DNA of 64,000 nt, from positions 92,810,822 to 92,874,821 of the forward strand of contig CM076191.1 in assembly GCA_038277395.1 (NCBI GenBank), given 5' to 3'. The position numbers were made by a program, and so were the translations under genes. The notes under the pieces were generated by a model. That model did not search any database. It was not told the origin of the DNA and saw only the letters and a program-made list of their open reading frames with translations. Below are positions 1 through 10,405 of this stretch, one piece after another (position 1 is the first letter of the stretch; each line of letters begins with the position of its first letter). This DNA is from Dryocosmus kuriphilus (taxonomy: Eukaryota; Arthropoda; Insecta; Hymenoptera; Cynipidae).

Positions 1-1295
1 TCTGGGATATAATATAAGTCAAAAATATAATCCAACACTTCCAGACCATCACCATTTAATTCAAAAAGTTTTGACGCTTCGTCATTGGTACAATGAACTC
101 ATCAGAATTCCTTTAATTTGTGAACAGATAGCTGGTGCGAATCTCCGATGTAATTCCTGTAATTGGATCATGTTTGTAGAAATTGCAGATACTAGTCAAT
201 GCAATGTAATGTTGATAGAGGAAAGATTTTGAATCCTCATTAGGTTTTTAACGTCTGGGATATAATATAAGTAAAGAATATAATCCAATACTTCCAGATC
301 ATCACCATTTAATTCAAAAAGTTTTGACGTTTCGTTATTGGTACAATGACCTCATCAGAATTCCTTTAATTTGTGAATAGATAGCTGGTCCGAATCTCCG
401 ATGTAATTCCTGTAGTTGGCTCATGTTTTTAGAAATTGCAGATACTAGTTAATGCGATGTAATGTTGGTAGAGGAAAGATTTTGAATCCTCATTAGGTTT
501 TTAACGTCTGGGATATAATATAAGTCAAAAATATAATCCAACACTTCCAGACCATCACCATTTAATTCAAAAAGTTTTGACGCTTCGTAATTGGTACAAT
601 GACCGCATCAGAATTCCTTTAATTTGTGAATAGATAGCTGGTGCGAATCTCCGATGTAATTCCTGTAATTGGATCATGTTTGTAGAAATTGCAGATACTA
701 GTTAATGCGATATAATGTTGATAGAGGAAAGATTTTGAATCCTCATTAGGTTTTTAACGTCTGGGATATAATATAAGTAAAGAATATAATCCAATACTTC
801 CAGATCATCACCATTTAATTCAAAAAGCTTTGACGTTTCGTCATTGGTACAATGACCTCTTCAGAATTCCTTTAATTTGTGAATAGATAGCTGGTGCGAA
901 TCTCCGATGTAATTCCTGTAATTGGATCATGTTTGTAGAAATTGCAGATACTAGTTAATGCGATTTAATGTTGATAGAGGAAAGATTTTGAATCCTCATT
1001 AGGTTTATAACGTCTGGGATATAATAATATAAGTAAAAAATATAATCCAACACTTCCAGACCATCACCATTTAATTCAAAAAGTTTTGACGTTTCGTTAT
1101 TGGTACAATGACCTCATCAGAATTCCTTTAATTTGTGAATAGATAGCTGGTCCGAATCTCCGATGTAATTCCTGTAGTTGGATCATGGTTTGTAGAAATT
1201 GCAGATACTAGTTAATGCGATGTAATGTTGATAGAGGAAAGATTTTAAATCCTCATAAGGTTTTTAACGTCTGGGATATAATATAAGTAAAAAAT
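1..1295. repeat. 253-bp satellite, five tandem units
   Basis: Five tandem units begin near 1, 255, 507, 762 and 1012, each opening with TCTGGGATATAATATAAGT; a partial sixth begins near 1270. Landmarks recur at 253-256 bp steps. Units 1 and 3 share variants that units 2 and 4 lack (for example CCAACACTTCC versus CCAATACTTCC), so there is an alternating dimer of about 506 bp. The array is cut by the window edge on the left. Each unit carries a hammerhead-like core on the - strand. The nearby Penelope GIY-YIG remnant (2617-2946) makes a Penelope-derived repeat possible, but that is inference. Confidence 0.93.
73..1120 (-). ncRNA. Hammerhead-ribozyme-like cores, five copies in satellite
   Basis: On the - strand each unit reads CTGATGA (core C3-A9), then G, a 7-bp stem II GTCATTG/CAATGAC closed by a TAC loop, then GAAA and CGTC. 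The cores lie at 73-105, 326-358, 579-611, 832-864 and 1088-1120. The 832 copy reads CTGAAGA, which still fits the CUGANGA consensus; the 579 copy reads CTGATGC and is probably dead; the 73 copy has GAAG in place of GAAA. In the 326 and 1088 copies a stem II pair is lost. The partner strand for stem III, GACGT followed by T, recurs once per unit in CCCAGACGTT. One unpaired G between A9 and stem II departs from the canonical fold. Hammerheads in tandem satellites and in Penelope-like elements are known from animals; activity here is inferred. Confidence 0.72.
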
Positions 1296-1349
1296 ATAAT
1301 ATAATATAATATATAATATATATAATTATATATATATAATATAATATGA
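1296..1349. repeat. AT-rich centre of inverted repeat
   Basis: A run of ATAAT/ATATA separates the direct satellite array on the left from an inverted satellite copy on the right. It forms the loop of a very large hairpin and may be a microsatellite expansion or a site of inverted duplication. Confidence 0.8.
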
Positions 1350-1560
1350 TCCAACTACAGGAATTACATCGGAGATTCGGACCAGCTATCTATTCACAAA
1401 TGAAAGGAATTCTGATGAGGTCATTGTACCAATGACGAAACGTCAAAACTTTTTGAATTAAATGGTGATGATCTGAAAGTGTTGGATTATATTTTTTACT
1501 TATATTATATCCCAGACGTTAAAAACCTAATGTGGATTCAAAATCTTTCTTCTATCAACA
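1350..1560 (+). repeat. Inverted satellite copy
   Basis: This stretch is the reverse complement of most of a satellite unit, running from the GATCCAACTACAGG motif to the ...CCTAATG region. It places one satellite unit in the opposite orientation, so the array ends in a palindromic arrangement. Confidence 0.9.
1404..1520 (+). ncRNA. Hammerhead-ribozyme-like motif, + strand copy
   Basis: CTGATGA lies at 1412-1418, one extra G at 1419, stem II GTCATTG (1420-1426) / CAATGAC (1430-1436) with loop TAC, and GAAA at 1437-1440. Stem III pairs ACGTC (1440-1444) with GACGT (1515-1519). The base at 1520 is T, an allowed H17, so cleavage would fall after 1520. Stem I is weak: AA/TT, an internal loop, then CCT/AGG. 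All core residues are consensus; the bulged G at 1419 is the one oddity. Confidence 0.72.
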
Positions 1561-1589
1561 ATAAATGTAATACATCACCATTTTTACTG

Positions 1590-2208
1590 CACAGAGAAAC
1601 ATTCCTCCCGATCCATAACGGTTATATAATAGTATACCATTAAAATCTGTAAACTTAGACATAGCTTGCGAGAACTCTGTTAAGCATGAAATTATACACG
1701 AACCAAAAAGGGTTGAAGGAGAAAACTGTAAAATTTATAATGACTACGACACATTATACCTAAACACAAGGCGAAATTATGAACATGTTGAATGGATGAA
1801 TATAACATACGCAATTAGTTATGATCACACCGATCTAGAGCAATTAAGTAAACAACTAATTCAATTACCTAAACTTATAAGTAACAGCGAGTTACACAGA
1901 GCTAGACTAAGTTGAGATGACACTGAGAATATTTTGAGCAGCGTAGCTACGCGTAGGAGAATATGAACCTCGAAAGAAAACAGCCTCGAATGGTTATCCT
2001 ACTTGGGATATACATCAATAATATTAACGTCACTCTATCGAGCCAACGAATAGGACTCTTCGATTGTATAAAAAACTGCCTCCCTTCAAAGTTATGTCTA
2101 TTTTGTATGAGAACAAAGGTAGAAACTCCCATGCATGTAATCACTTATAACGCTCCCATCCAGCCTTTGTTGACAGAATCTCTCAAAAATCGTAGGATAA
2201 AAATGTAA
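1590..2208 (+). pseudogene. Gypsy-like env C-terminal remnant
   Basis: In one frame this reads as an env-like protein tail interrupted by stop codons. The stretch ARLS-stop-DDTENIL...ATRRR matches the C-terminal part of the env-like ORF at 37371-37661 (ARLSLDDTENIL...ATRRR), and the following segment parallels the hydrophobic tail and the Cys-rich end of that protein. It therefore derives from a relative of the Gypsy-like element at 37-43 kb. Stops and frameshifts mean it cannot be translated as a whole. The upstream part of the element is missing, cut off at the satellite. Confidence 0.7.
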
Positions 2209-2245
2209 TGAATTTAGGGAAAAATTCAATTCTAAATGGAGGGTT

Positions 2246-2426
2246 ATTATGCCCTGACCTTATAAGGTAACGCATAGTAACACGGTCACGCGCTTACGAC
2301 CTTGGAAGGCTATATAATGTAGCGCCTTGGCCCAGCGCATCAGTTCTTTTACCATACTTCATATACTAAACTTGTACTTGCGTGAAATAAAGTAACTGAG
2401 CATCTAACTGGTAGCTCATTAATACA
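2246..2426 (+). mobile_element. Probable 3' LTR of Gypsy-like remnant
   Basis: It directly follows the env remnant and a purine-rich tract (AAATGGAGGG). It opens TATTATGCCC, close to the TGTTATGGGC start of the LTR at 37092-37265, and has similar length (about 181 versus 174 bp). It contains a TATA-like TATATAATG near 2310 and an AATAAA near 2387. The proposed end (AATACA) is a guess. Confidence 0.5.
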
Positions 2427-2616
2427 AAAAAAAAAGATCAATTATTAATTTTGCGCATAAAAAATTGTAAAATTGACCATTTTTTTATTTCCTAATCGCT
2501 ACATGTTTAAGAACGAAGAACCCCTCTGTCGACATGTATTATAGGGAAGTATGGTTATTAAGTGTCATAAAACCATACCCGGTTCTTTACAGTCGACTAC
2601 TGCCTAAGTAGCTATT

Positions 2617-2946
2617 GTATCGGTCGGGTGTGGTAAAACTTACGTGGGAGAAGCAAAACACCCTTTTCGTATAAGAGTTAAAGAACACAGAAACAACATC
2701 AATGATGCTAAGAAATATCACAAAGTTGTAGCTAAACATTTAGTCCAATAAGACATTAGGGATCCAGATGCCATGAAACGGGATGAAGTTCAAGTCTTAC
2801 ACACTGAGCCTAATTATAATTATTATAAGCGGGCCTTCGACGAAATGGTTTTCATTAAGAAGGAAGGAGACAATTATCTTAATAAAATCACTGATTTAGA
2901 GTTCTTCAATGAATCTTACAATATGATTCTAGATTCCTTATGTTGA
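2617..2946 (+). pseudogene. Penelope-like GIY-YIG endonuclease remnant
   Basis: This frame encodes about 110 residues with one internal TAA. It starts GCGKTYVGEAKHPFRIRVKEH, the pattern of the GIY-YIG endonuclease that sits at the C-terminus of Penelope-like retroelements: a Cys-rich lead, a Tyr-Val-Gly motif, then Arg and an Arg-x-Lys-Glu-His helix. It ends naturally at TGA 2944-2946. The reverse transcriptase that should lie upstream is absent. Comparison with the intact GIY-YIG segment at 55595-55945 supports the class, although the two belong to different families. Confidence 0.65.
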
Positions 2947-5900
2947 TTTTTTTTTATCTTGTATCCGATTACACTCCTTAACTTTAACATACTTCGCTGA
3001 AAACCTCTTTTCGGTCTTTTACTAAATTTTTATAATTTCTTATGAATTATATACCAATCTAAACTCATTTTTGTGACTTTTTTTTATAATGGTGAATATT
3101 TAATAATTTAGCCTTTGATTTCGTCGGCACTGTTATCTCACAGTGAGTTGCACTCAAGCAAAAGTGTAGGCAGGGGTTGCTTTCCCTGTTTCCTTCTTAT
3201 TTTATGGTTCTTTACCTTCTTTTCTACATTGTTTACTAATTGCGTATTCCTTTTTCTTCTGATGTGAAACTTCTGCACCTCACAGGTAATCTAAAATTTC
3301 CTTCATAATTTAGTTTCCTAACCTAAAATCATCGCTCGATTCTATTGTATCTAATTATATTCTCTTCATATTGACAAACTTCTTTCTCCTAATAGAATTT
3401 TAAATGTTACATTCGTGTTTTTATAGACCTTCATGTTCTACGCTTCTTATGGGCATCTTATAATATTTCAATGTTACTTACTTCGCAATTTCATACCTTC
3501 AGCAACGTTAGCAAATTTTAACCAACGTTCACTTCTTATAATGTAAATGTATCGTATTTTGCGCTTTCCTTCGAAAAATTCATTTCTCCTTTTACACTTA
3601 TTACCTTAAGTATTATCATTTTGAATATTTACTTTTGATTAATAGGAATTCTCGTGAGGGAGTCGGTCCGATTCTTAACGGTTATATGTACTAACCTTCA
3701 ATAAAATTGGTCTGGAAGATGTCGGAAAAATAAGGTTTTTCATCCTCATTCGTATACAATTATTATTGTTTCTCAGACATAAAAACACAAGAACGATCTT
3801 ACATTCCAAAGTTCTTTTTATTATTAGGTAGAAAATTTTTTTGTTTTTAATTTTACACAGAATTGTATATACTTCAATTTTTGCCTGTAAAACTCTCGCG
3901 TATAATGCAACAGAGACAAGCTACATATTTTCAAAAAATAATTTCTGTGTACCTTTTTCAAGAAATTGGTAAGGGTTTTGCTTCATGTCAGGAGTAGAAA
4001 ACCTACAGTCTTTATAACATCAAAATAAAGGTTTGGGACCAATACTACTGTATTATCTAGTAATTTCCAGATAACAGACGTTTCTAGGACGTATTAACTG
4101 GACTATAATACTTTTCCGTGAAGAAACGTTTTTAGGTTAAAAAAGGGCTAAACTGTGCATCTTTTTATAATAAATGTTTATAAAAAATTCACAATTTTAT
4201 TATATAGTGGTTCAATGTAGCCAAGTATAACGCACCACGTATATAATAATACCTTTCCTTTCAGAAACGGTGCTTTCAGGTTTAAAAAGGGCAAACATGT
4301 TCAGTTGTTGATAATAAATGTTTATATTTAAAAGCGGCTTTTTTCAATTGTTTATAATAAAATTCCATAAGAATAATAAATTTTGTTAAATGATAATTTA
4401 AATTTTAATAAGAATCACGCACCAGGAGCTTCTCATACTTTTTTTGGAAAAAACTGTGCATTCATAAAGAAAAGTGGCTAAATTATGCATTTTGTTTTTA
4501 ATCGTTGTTTCTAAAGTAAAAAGTATTGTACAGTGTTAGTTTGTAATGACTGGAAACAAGTAAGCATCTGTCTAGCAATAATTCTGCATGAACGAATAAT
4601 GTTTACACAAACAAAGCTGACGACAGTTTGCATTTGTTTAGAAAATTTGTTTATTGCAAATATCTCGTGAACAATGGCTCAAGGGCAGCTACAAAAAAAT
4701 AAGTACCTAATGAATTTCGATTTACTTTCTTCTGTTTTAGTTCCATCAAAATCGGTGATCCATAAGGGTGGTCCTTCCCTTTTGAGTTGCTTCTGATCTC
4801 GCTCAGTTTCTTATTCATTCGCCATAATGTTCTGTACATTCAATTCGAACGTTGTAAAAGTTTAAATTAATTTCAGATATTAAATATAATTTAGAATTAT
4901 TATACATTAATAAATATATAACAAATTATGAAATGTCTCAGATAAAAAGTACTTTAATTTAGTCAATACACAATACATTTTTTTGCTATTTAAAAAGAAA
5001 AATACGACATGTTCATCATACTTTTGTGTTTAATTAATTACTTAAGCTTCCATTTTTCCTTATCAGATCAAAAAATCCTGCTTCTGCGACACGATCTTCC
5101 CCAGATCTGTGCTTTGTCAAGAGTTGTTCAACAATATTTTTTTCAATATTAGTTCTTTTTCTCTTTTTCCTACATCTTCCTTCAGATAAATCAATATTTT
5201 CTGCCTTGCATATGATATACTGTTTTCACTGCTTACATATATAGAACAAGCAACAAGTGCTCAAAATTCCATGATGCAGATTACCAAACTAACCTGATCT
5301 TCAGAAACACATCAGCGTATGACTGAAATGTCATGTCTTACGTTTGAATTTTAATAACATGTGAGAAGCAACAGGTGAAAATTTGAAAATAATAAGTGAG
5401 AAAAATTACGTAATCGAACCCCTGCAGATCGGAAAAAACAAATTGTCCTTAGCCATTTGATATTGTTATAATTTCAGAATTCATCTTTTCGAGTAAAAGG
5501 AGAAATAAATTTTCCATAATCCTAATATTTATCGATATATATTGTTCTTAATTACTTGAAAGCATTAAAACAAGAATTTCGAAAAATTGGTCGTTATCCA
5601 GTTACCATTCTCATGCTTTCATATATAGACCCATTTGAGACTATTATTTTCGAAAGTCCATTGGCTTTAAGGACTTTCAAGCCATTGTTGCTTTTTGTTT
5701 TCGTTCAACTCTAAAAGCAAAATACATCAATTATATTTTTGGGTTTCAGCGAAGTTATTGCGATTAATATCGATTACACCTGAAATTCGCACTGTTCTTT
5801 CCTGTCCCTAATGTTTGTCCTAAAAATAGGCAAAGGCCTTAGACTTTCCAGCAAACAAGCTATGGAACATGTACATTCGGATTCTAAAACGACCTGGGCC

Positions 5901-6359
5901 AGCTACAAGGTCTCAAGCACATACCCTTGTTATTCAAATGACTTACTAAAAGCAGTGCAAAAATAAATTGCTCGATATGTGCAAGAGTCAAATAATTTCT
6001 TGTATGCTTATTAATGATAGGAACTGATATTGTATTTACAACTTACTAGATTTTTGATTAAAAAGTGGAAAAAATTCAAATATATTTGAAAGATTACATT
6101 TATAAACCTTCGAAACACTTTTTAAAAAAATGGCACAAAAGATTTCACTAAAACATTTTTACACACTATTTTTGAGTTTTTACGTCGTACCTAAAAAAAA
6201 AATTTGTTGTGCCGAGACCTTTCATTTAAAGCCGCTTCAGGTACTCCGTGCTAGAATATTTGAATGTTTAAGGAAGTGGTTTCCATTTTAAGCCTATTAT
6301 AATGACAAATTAAAAAACGGCAGAAAGTTTTATGCTCAGAGAATGTATATTTCTTTCAG
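2947..6359. other. AT-rich intergenic DNA, nothing recognised
   Basis: Long AT-rich non-coding stretch upstream of the PKC promoter. I found no long ORF, repeat array or RNA gene that I can support. Confidence 0.6.
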
Positions 6360-6499
6360 ATGTCGATATCCATGTGCGCGGTGAGGGCTGTGCAATGGCG
6401 TTTGCGAGGTGCTGCGCTTTGAATCTAAATTTATCGGTCGTTCTGCGTGGCGGGGTGGAGTGGTAAAGTGACAGCTAATCCGGCGTAGGGGTTATAACG

Positions 6500-6783
6500 T
6501 AGACAGTCAGTGACACGAGACAAGAAATGAGTGAAACATGGAGAAGTATCGGACAGTAAATCATTACTTAGTTACGTAAAGTGTAAGGTGTATTGCAGTA
6601 GATACGTTGTCAATTTATTCTGGTAAAGTGAGTGATTATGGTGGCTCAGAAATTGCAACTGACGTTTCATAAATTACAATAAAAGACATACGATACAAAA
6701 TCTATGATAGTTTTATCTAAGGTGACACTAAAATAATTTTAAAGGGCAAAGTTTCTGATTAGTTACTGAATTCAACAATTAAA
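6500..6783 (+). promoter_or_regulatory. Likely PKC promoter edge and 5' UTR
   Basis: GC and CpG content rise sharply from about 6360. An arthropod initiator-like TCAGT lies at 6507-6511, inside GACAGTCAGTGACACG. From there to the ATG at 6784 is about 275 bases with short upstream ATGs but no long ORF. A further intron in the leader cannot be excluded. Confidence 0.4.
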
Positions 6784-6980
6784 ATGGCGGACGAGGAAAG
6801 TAACAACACGTGCGAGGACTCCCTGGGTCCCACTGACGCCAACACAGCTTTTGCTAAAAAGTTAAGGGGTCGGAAAGGTGCTTTAAAGAAAAAAAATGTT
6901 TACGTCGTTAAAAATCATAGCTTTATGCCGCGCTTTTTCAAACAGCCGACGTTTTGTAGTCATTGTAAGGATTTCATATG
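6784..6980 (+). CDS. Pkc53E: Conventional protein kinase C, first coding exon
   Basis: It encodes the N-terminal 65 residues and two bases of the next codon of a conventional (calcium/diacylglycerol) PKC, a membrane-recruited Ser/Thr kinase. Residues near 28-38 form a basic pseudosubstrate, RGRKGALKKKN, with Ala where a substrate would have Ser. The C1A zinc-binding domain starts at NHSFMPRFFKQPTFCSHC, matching the H-x12-C-x2-C opening of the family. The exon ends inside the Trp codon with the donor ATATG/GTAAGT at 6981. The start ATG is preceded by AAA and has no in-frame ATG upstream. The rest of C1A, C1B, C2 and the kinase domain were not found in the window. Identity as a cPKC is firm; the choice between Pkc53E and another cPKC paralogue is not. 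Confidence 0.85.
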
Positions 6981-7111
6981 GTAAGTCTAAAAACAGCATT
7001 GTACTTATTAAGTCTTGTAGTTTTGTCTATTTTAATCTTATACGTCATCTATACATCACGAAATAACTTTTTAATAAAACAATTTCTGATTTCCGTGTAA
7101 ATTCTCTCTTG

Positions 7112-7222
7112 AGCTTCCTAGCGGAGCTAGAGAGAATTTTTTCACGAACTAAATAATTTAGCTTGTCGAGCTTTAACTCACGACCAATGGATCAAAAATA
7201 TTAACATCAAAAAAGTTATTAA
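7112..7222 (+). repeat. tRNA-derived SINE, 5'-truncated copy
   Basis: The stretch from CCTAGCGGAGCTAGAGAG to AAAAAAGTTATT matches the body and tail of the SINE at 7354-7518 almost base for base, including TTTAACTCACGACCA and the CATCAAAAAA tail. The tRNA-like head is missing. Confidence 0.75.
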
Positions 7223-7353
7223 TTCTAACGCTTGTGAACACACCTAACATCAAAAACACTAGTCTACTATATATAAATAAGATTAGAACTCGCCTACAGG
7301 TTTGACATTTCGTCGAGATGTACCTGTTGGAATTTGTGAAAAATGAATCTCGT

Positions 7354-7518
7354 CTCACCGTAGCTTAGTGGGTAGAGCACCAGAACGGCAATCTCTAGAC
7401 CTGGGTTCGTTTCCCAGCGGAGCTAGAAAGAATTTTGTCACAAACTAAATAATTTAGTTCGTCGAGCTTTAACTCATGACCAGTAGATCAAAGACATTGA
7501 CGTCAAAAAATAATTCTT
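7354..7518 (+). repeat. tRNA-derived SINE
   Basis: A polymerase III box A, TAGCTTAGTGG, lies at 7361-7371, followed about 40 bases later by a box B-like GGTTCGTTTCC, just as in a tRNA head. An unrelated body and an A-rich tail follow. A second, truncated copy at 7112-7222 shows that the unit is dispersed. The clover-leaf is not complete, so this is not a functional tRNA gene. Confidence 0.75.
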
Positions 7519-8929
7519 ATTTAATACTTATTAGTACATTTATTCCCCATTTCGAGTAAACAAAACGATGAATTTAGAGAAGCTCGTCTATGTACGCTAA
7601 CATAACCTCAACCTTGGAAAAAACTAAACTGATTTTACACACGAAAAGAAAGTCCTTACTCAGAAATTACATTTACTATTTAATTTAAATTATAATAAAT
7701 TACAAAAATTTATAACAAGGCATGATTGAAAACGATAAAATTATTTGTTGTCATTTGATGTGTTATACTTATAAATGCTTAAAAACAATAATGTCGCAAC
7801 CACGTGTTTACACTTCTGGCTGGATCCAGCTTTGCACGTGCAAAGAATTCTTTTCACAGCACAATTCGATAAATTTCATTTATTTCATGAGGAGTACCTT
7901 TTACATTATATGTTTCAAACAATATGCAGTTATTGACACCGAACTGTCATCGCCTTCTTCTTTTCACAAAGAAGAATGTGTTCCGCTTGTAGAATTTCTT
8001 CACCGTCAACGAAGTTTCTACATGAAGGTGTCAACTGCGATTCACAAATTTTACCAATAGTTAACTTCATTTTTTAAATATTTTCAATAATTTTTTATGA
8101 TTATCGTACTTTTGCCATGCATTTATTCAAAATCTGCCTGGAATCGCAGCCATATTGAAATTCTGTTGACGTCATTCGACGTTGGCGCACCCAGGATTTC
8201 AGATCCCAATAAGAGTCATTCATAATCTTCAAAGTCTTGCCATTTTAAGAGTCTCTTATGAGGCCACCAAAAACAGCCTATAAGTGGAAAGAGAGTGTTC
8301 TGTTTAATATTGAAGTTTATTATCATTTTTTCAACATGTTTTTTTCGCAAATCATTGCACGGTGTGCCTGATTGAAGTTTTCAAATTGCATTAACTTCGC
8401 TGAAACTCAGAAATATATAGTCTTTTTTTTCGAGATGAATAAAAAGAATAATTAATGGTGGCTTGAAAATCTTTAAAGCACCTAACATTTTTAACAATCA
8501 AAATGCTAGGTGAGCGTTACCTCCCGTGTAGAAAATTATTGGGGAACTATTCGGGACCACAATAGACCAGCTTGACCGCTAATATAGCACTGTCTATACG
8601 GTCTAGTGTGAGGCTAAGTAGAGGTAAAACGTTTTTGTATAGTTAAACGCTAGTCTGGACGAGCTCATCTCTCTAGAGGAAAATTTTTCTGCCTTTGGCC
8701 AGCCCCAGGCTAGACCATCCAGACTCTAATCTGGCGCAAGTAAGATGGTCTAGACAGCGACGACCTAGCTCCTATGCTACATTTGAACATTGTGTTCAAG
8801 GGAGGCTCTTTAAGATAGTTTATTTAGTTTTTTTATTTTTCTATTTTTTATTTTATTTCTATTTTTTTTTATTTCAAAACCGTGAATTTTTTAATTTTTT
8901 ACATATATTGGCTGAAAAATGCAATTTTT
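7519..8929. other. Intronic/intergenic DNA, nothing recognised
   Basis: AT-rich sequence with only short chance ORFs. Around 8560-8780 the motif GGTCTAGAC and its inverse recur a few times, but no repeat boundaries can be drawn. Confidence 0.5.
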
Positions 8930-10405
8930 ATTATTACATTCTCATCTCAATGAGAAGGTATTAGTCTTATGTGAAAACTGACTTTCACGGATTTCATGAA
9001 ATCTGGACGTTTCATGACCCCCTGAATCCGAAAAAAAAAACATGTTTTAGGTTCGTGTCTCTCTGTCGTTGTCGTTGTCGTCCTTGTATCCTGTGAACAC
9101 GATAACTTTCGAAGCACTAATCGGATTGGAATGCGCTTCGGCACTCTTCTTTAAGGCCTGAAAAGAAAGGAAGAGTTGGTCAACCAGCGGTTTTTGACCA
9201 ACGGTTGTGGTCTTAGCCATAATAAATTCTTTCCAAAAAGCAAAAATTCAAATTTCCGGCCAAAATATGCAAGATAAAAAAGTTATAAGGGACAAAGTTG
9301 TTTGCCTCAAAAAGGTATACAAATTTGCCTCTGATTATTTTTTTTTGAAAAGACGCTTAGTTTTTGAGTTATTCGTGAAATATGTTATTGAATATAAAGA
9401 AATTCACTTTACAGTAAAACTATGCGAGATACTAAAAATTATTGAGAATCAGAATTATTCGCCTTGGAAAGATCTACAAATTTCTTTAAAAGTATTTTTT
9501 GATCCAACGCAATGTTTATTCATGAAACGTATAATAGTTGTTTTAATCAAGAAAAACATTATTAAGAAGTTAAAAATTTACTTTTCAGGAGAGCTATGCG
9601 ACATACGAAAAAAATTTTAAGAAGCAAAGTTTTTTATCTCAAAAATATTTACAAATTTTCTCTATACCATTTTTTGATACAACACATATTTTTTGTTTTG
9701 ATGGTCAACAATGTTATTAATAAAAATCAAGAATTCAATTTTCCCACCGAACTATGCGAGATGCGAAAAAAATGTTAAGAAGCGGAGTTGTTTATTTCAA
9801 AAAGATCTACAAATTTTCTTAATACCTTTTTTTTAGAAAACATATGGTTTTTGTTTTAATCGGGAAAAATGTTATTAAAAATCATGAATTCAATTTTTCA
9901 TTGAAACTATGCGAAGTGTGATATTTTTCCAGGAGAAAAGTTATTATTCATTTCCAAAAGGTTTACATATTTGCTTCAGACCATTTTTTCATAGGACTCA
10001 TAATTTTTGTTTTCATTGTGAAAAATGTTAGTAAAAATAAAAAAAAATTTATTTTCATTCAAAGTGCAAAAGAAATGTCACATTTTGGACAAAATTTATT
10101 CGAGTACGAAGATCGAGACACGTGATGAAAATGTATTTGTTAAAGCGAAAAAGCTTCAACAAAATATTCAAAATTACCAAAGTTCACTCGTGAATAGTTT
10201 GATCTTTAATTTTAAAAGGTCCATATGTACAAAATGTAGGAGGATGTACAAACAGCGAGCGCGTAGAGCGAGGTAAATAACGTATCGAACGCGAAGTCCG
10301 AGTTCCAACAGTTCCCCAGGCGCGTTTGTACTTCACGCGATGATTCACGCGCACGACGCTCGGTGAGAGTGTGCCCGCGAAGCAGGCAGATTTTTTGACC
10401 TGTAA
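8930..10405 (+). mobile_element. Element A copy 1 (unclassified repeat family)
   Basis: This copy begins at TTACATTCTCATC, followed by GAGAAGGTATTAG and ACTTTCACGGATTTCATGAAATC. It has a GTC/GTT trinucleotide tract near 9065, a CTAATCGGATTGGAATG block, then about four degenerate copies of a 150-175-bp internal repeat (markers ATGCGAGATAC-like at about 9421, 9595, 9755 and 9908). The far end is a GC-rich palindrome zone (10255-10390) closing with GCCCGCGAAGCAGGCAGA and a T-run. Five related copies occur in the window. It has no credible long ORF. Confidence 0.8.

Noticed and set aside
1..1300. CRISPR-like repeat array
   Set aside because: Repeats are head-to-tail 253-bp units without spacers, in a eukaryotic genome.
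7354..7430. Possible functional tRNA gene
   Set aside because: Box A and B-like motifs are present but the acceptor stem does not close, and a second copy continues into the same non-tRNA body; it is a SINE head.
7722..8060. 112-codon + strand ORF
   Set aside because: Composition resembles AT-rich non-coding DNA, with no motif and no splice or start context.
10370..10405. Rho-independent terminator (GC hairpin plus T-run)
   Set aside because: The context is a eukaryotic mobile repeat; the resemblance is noted only as part of the element A end.
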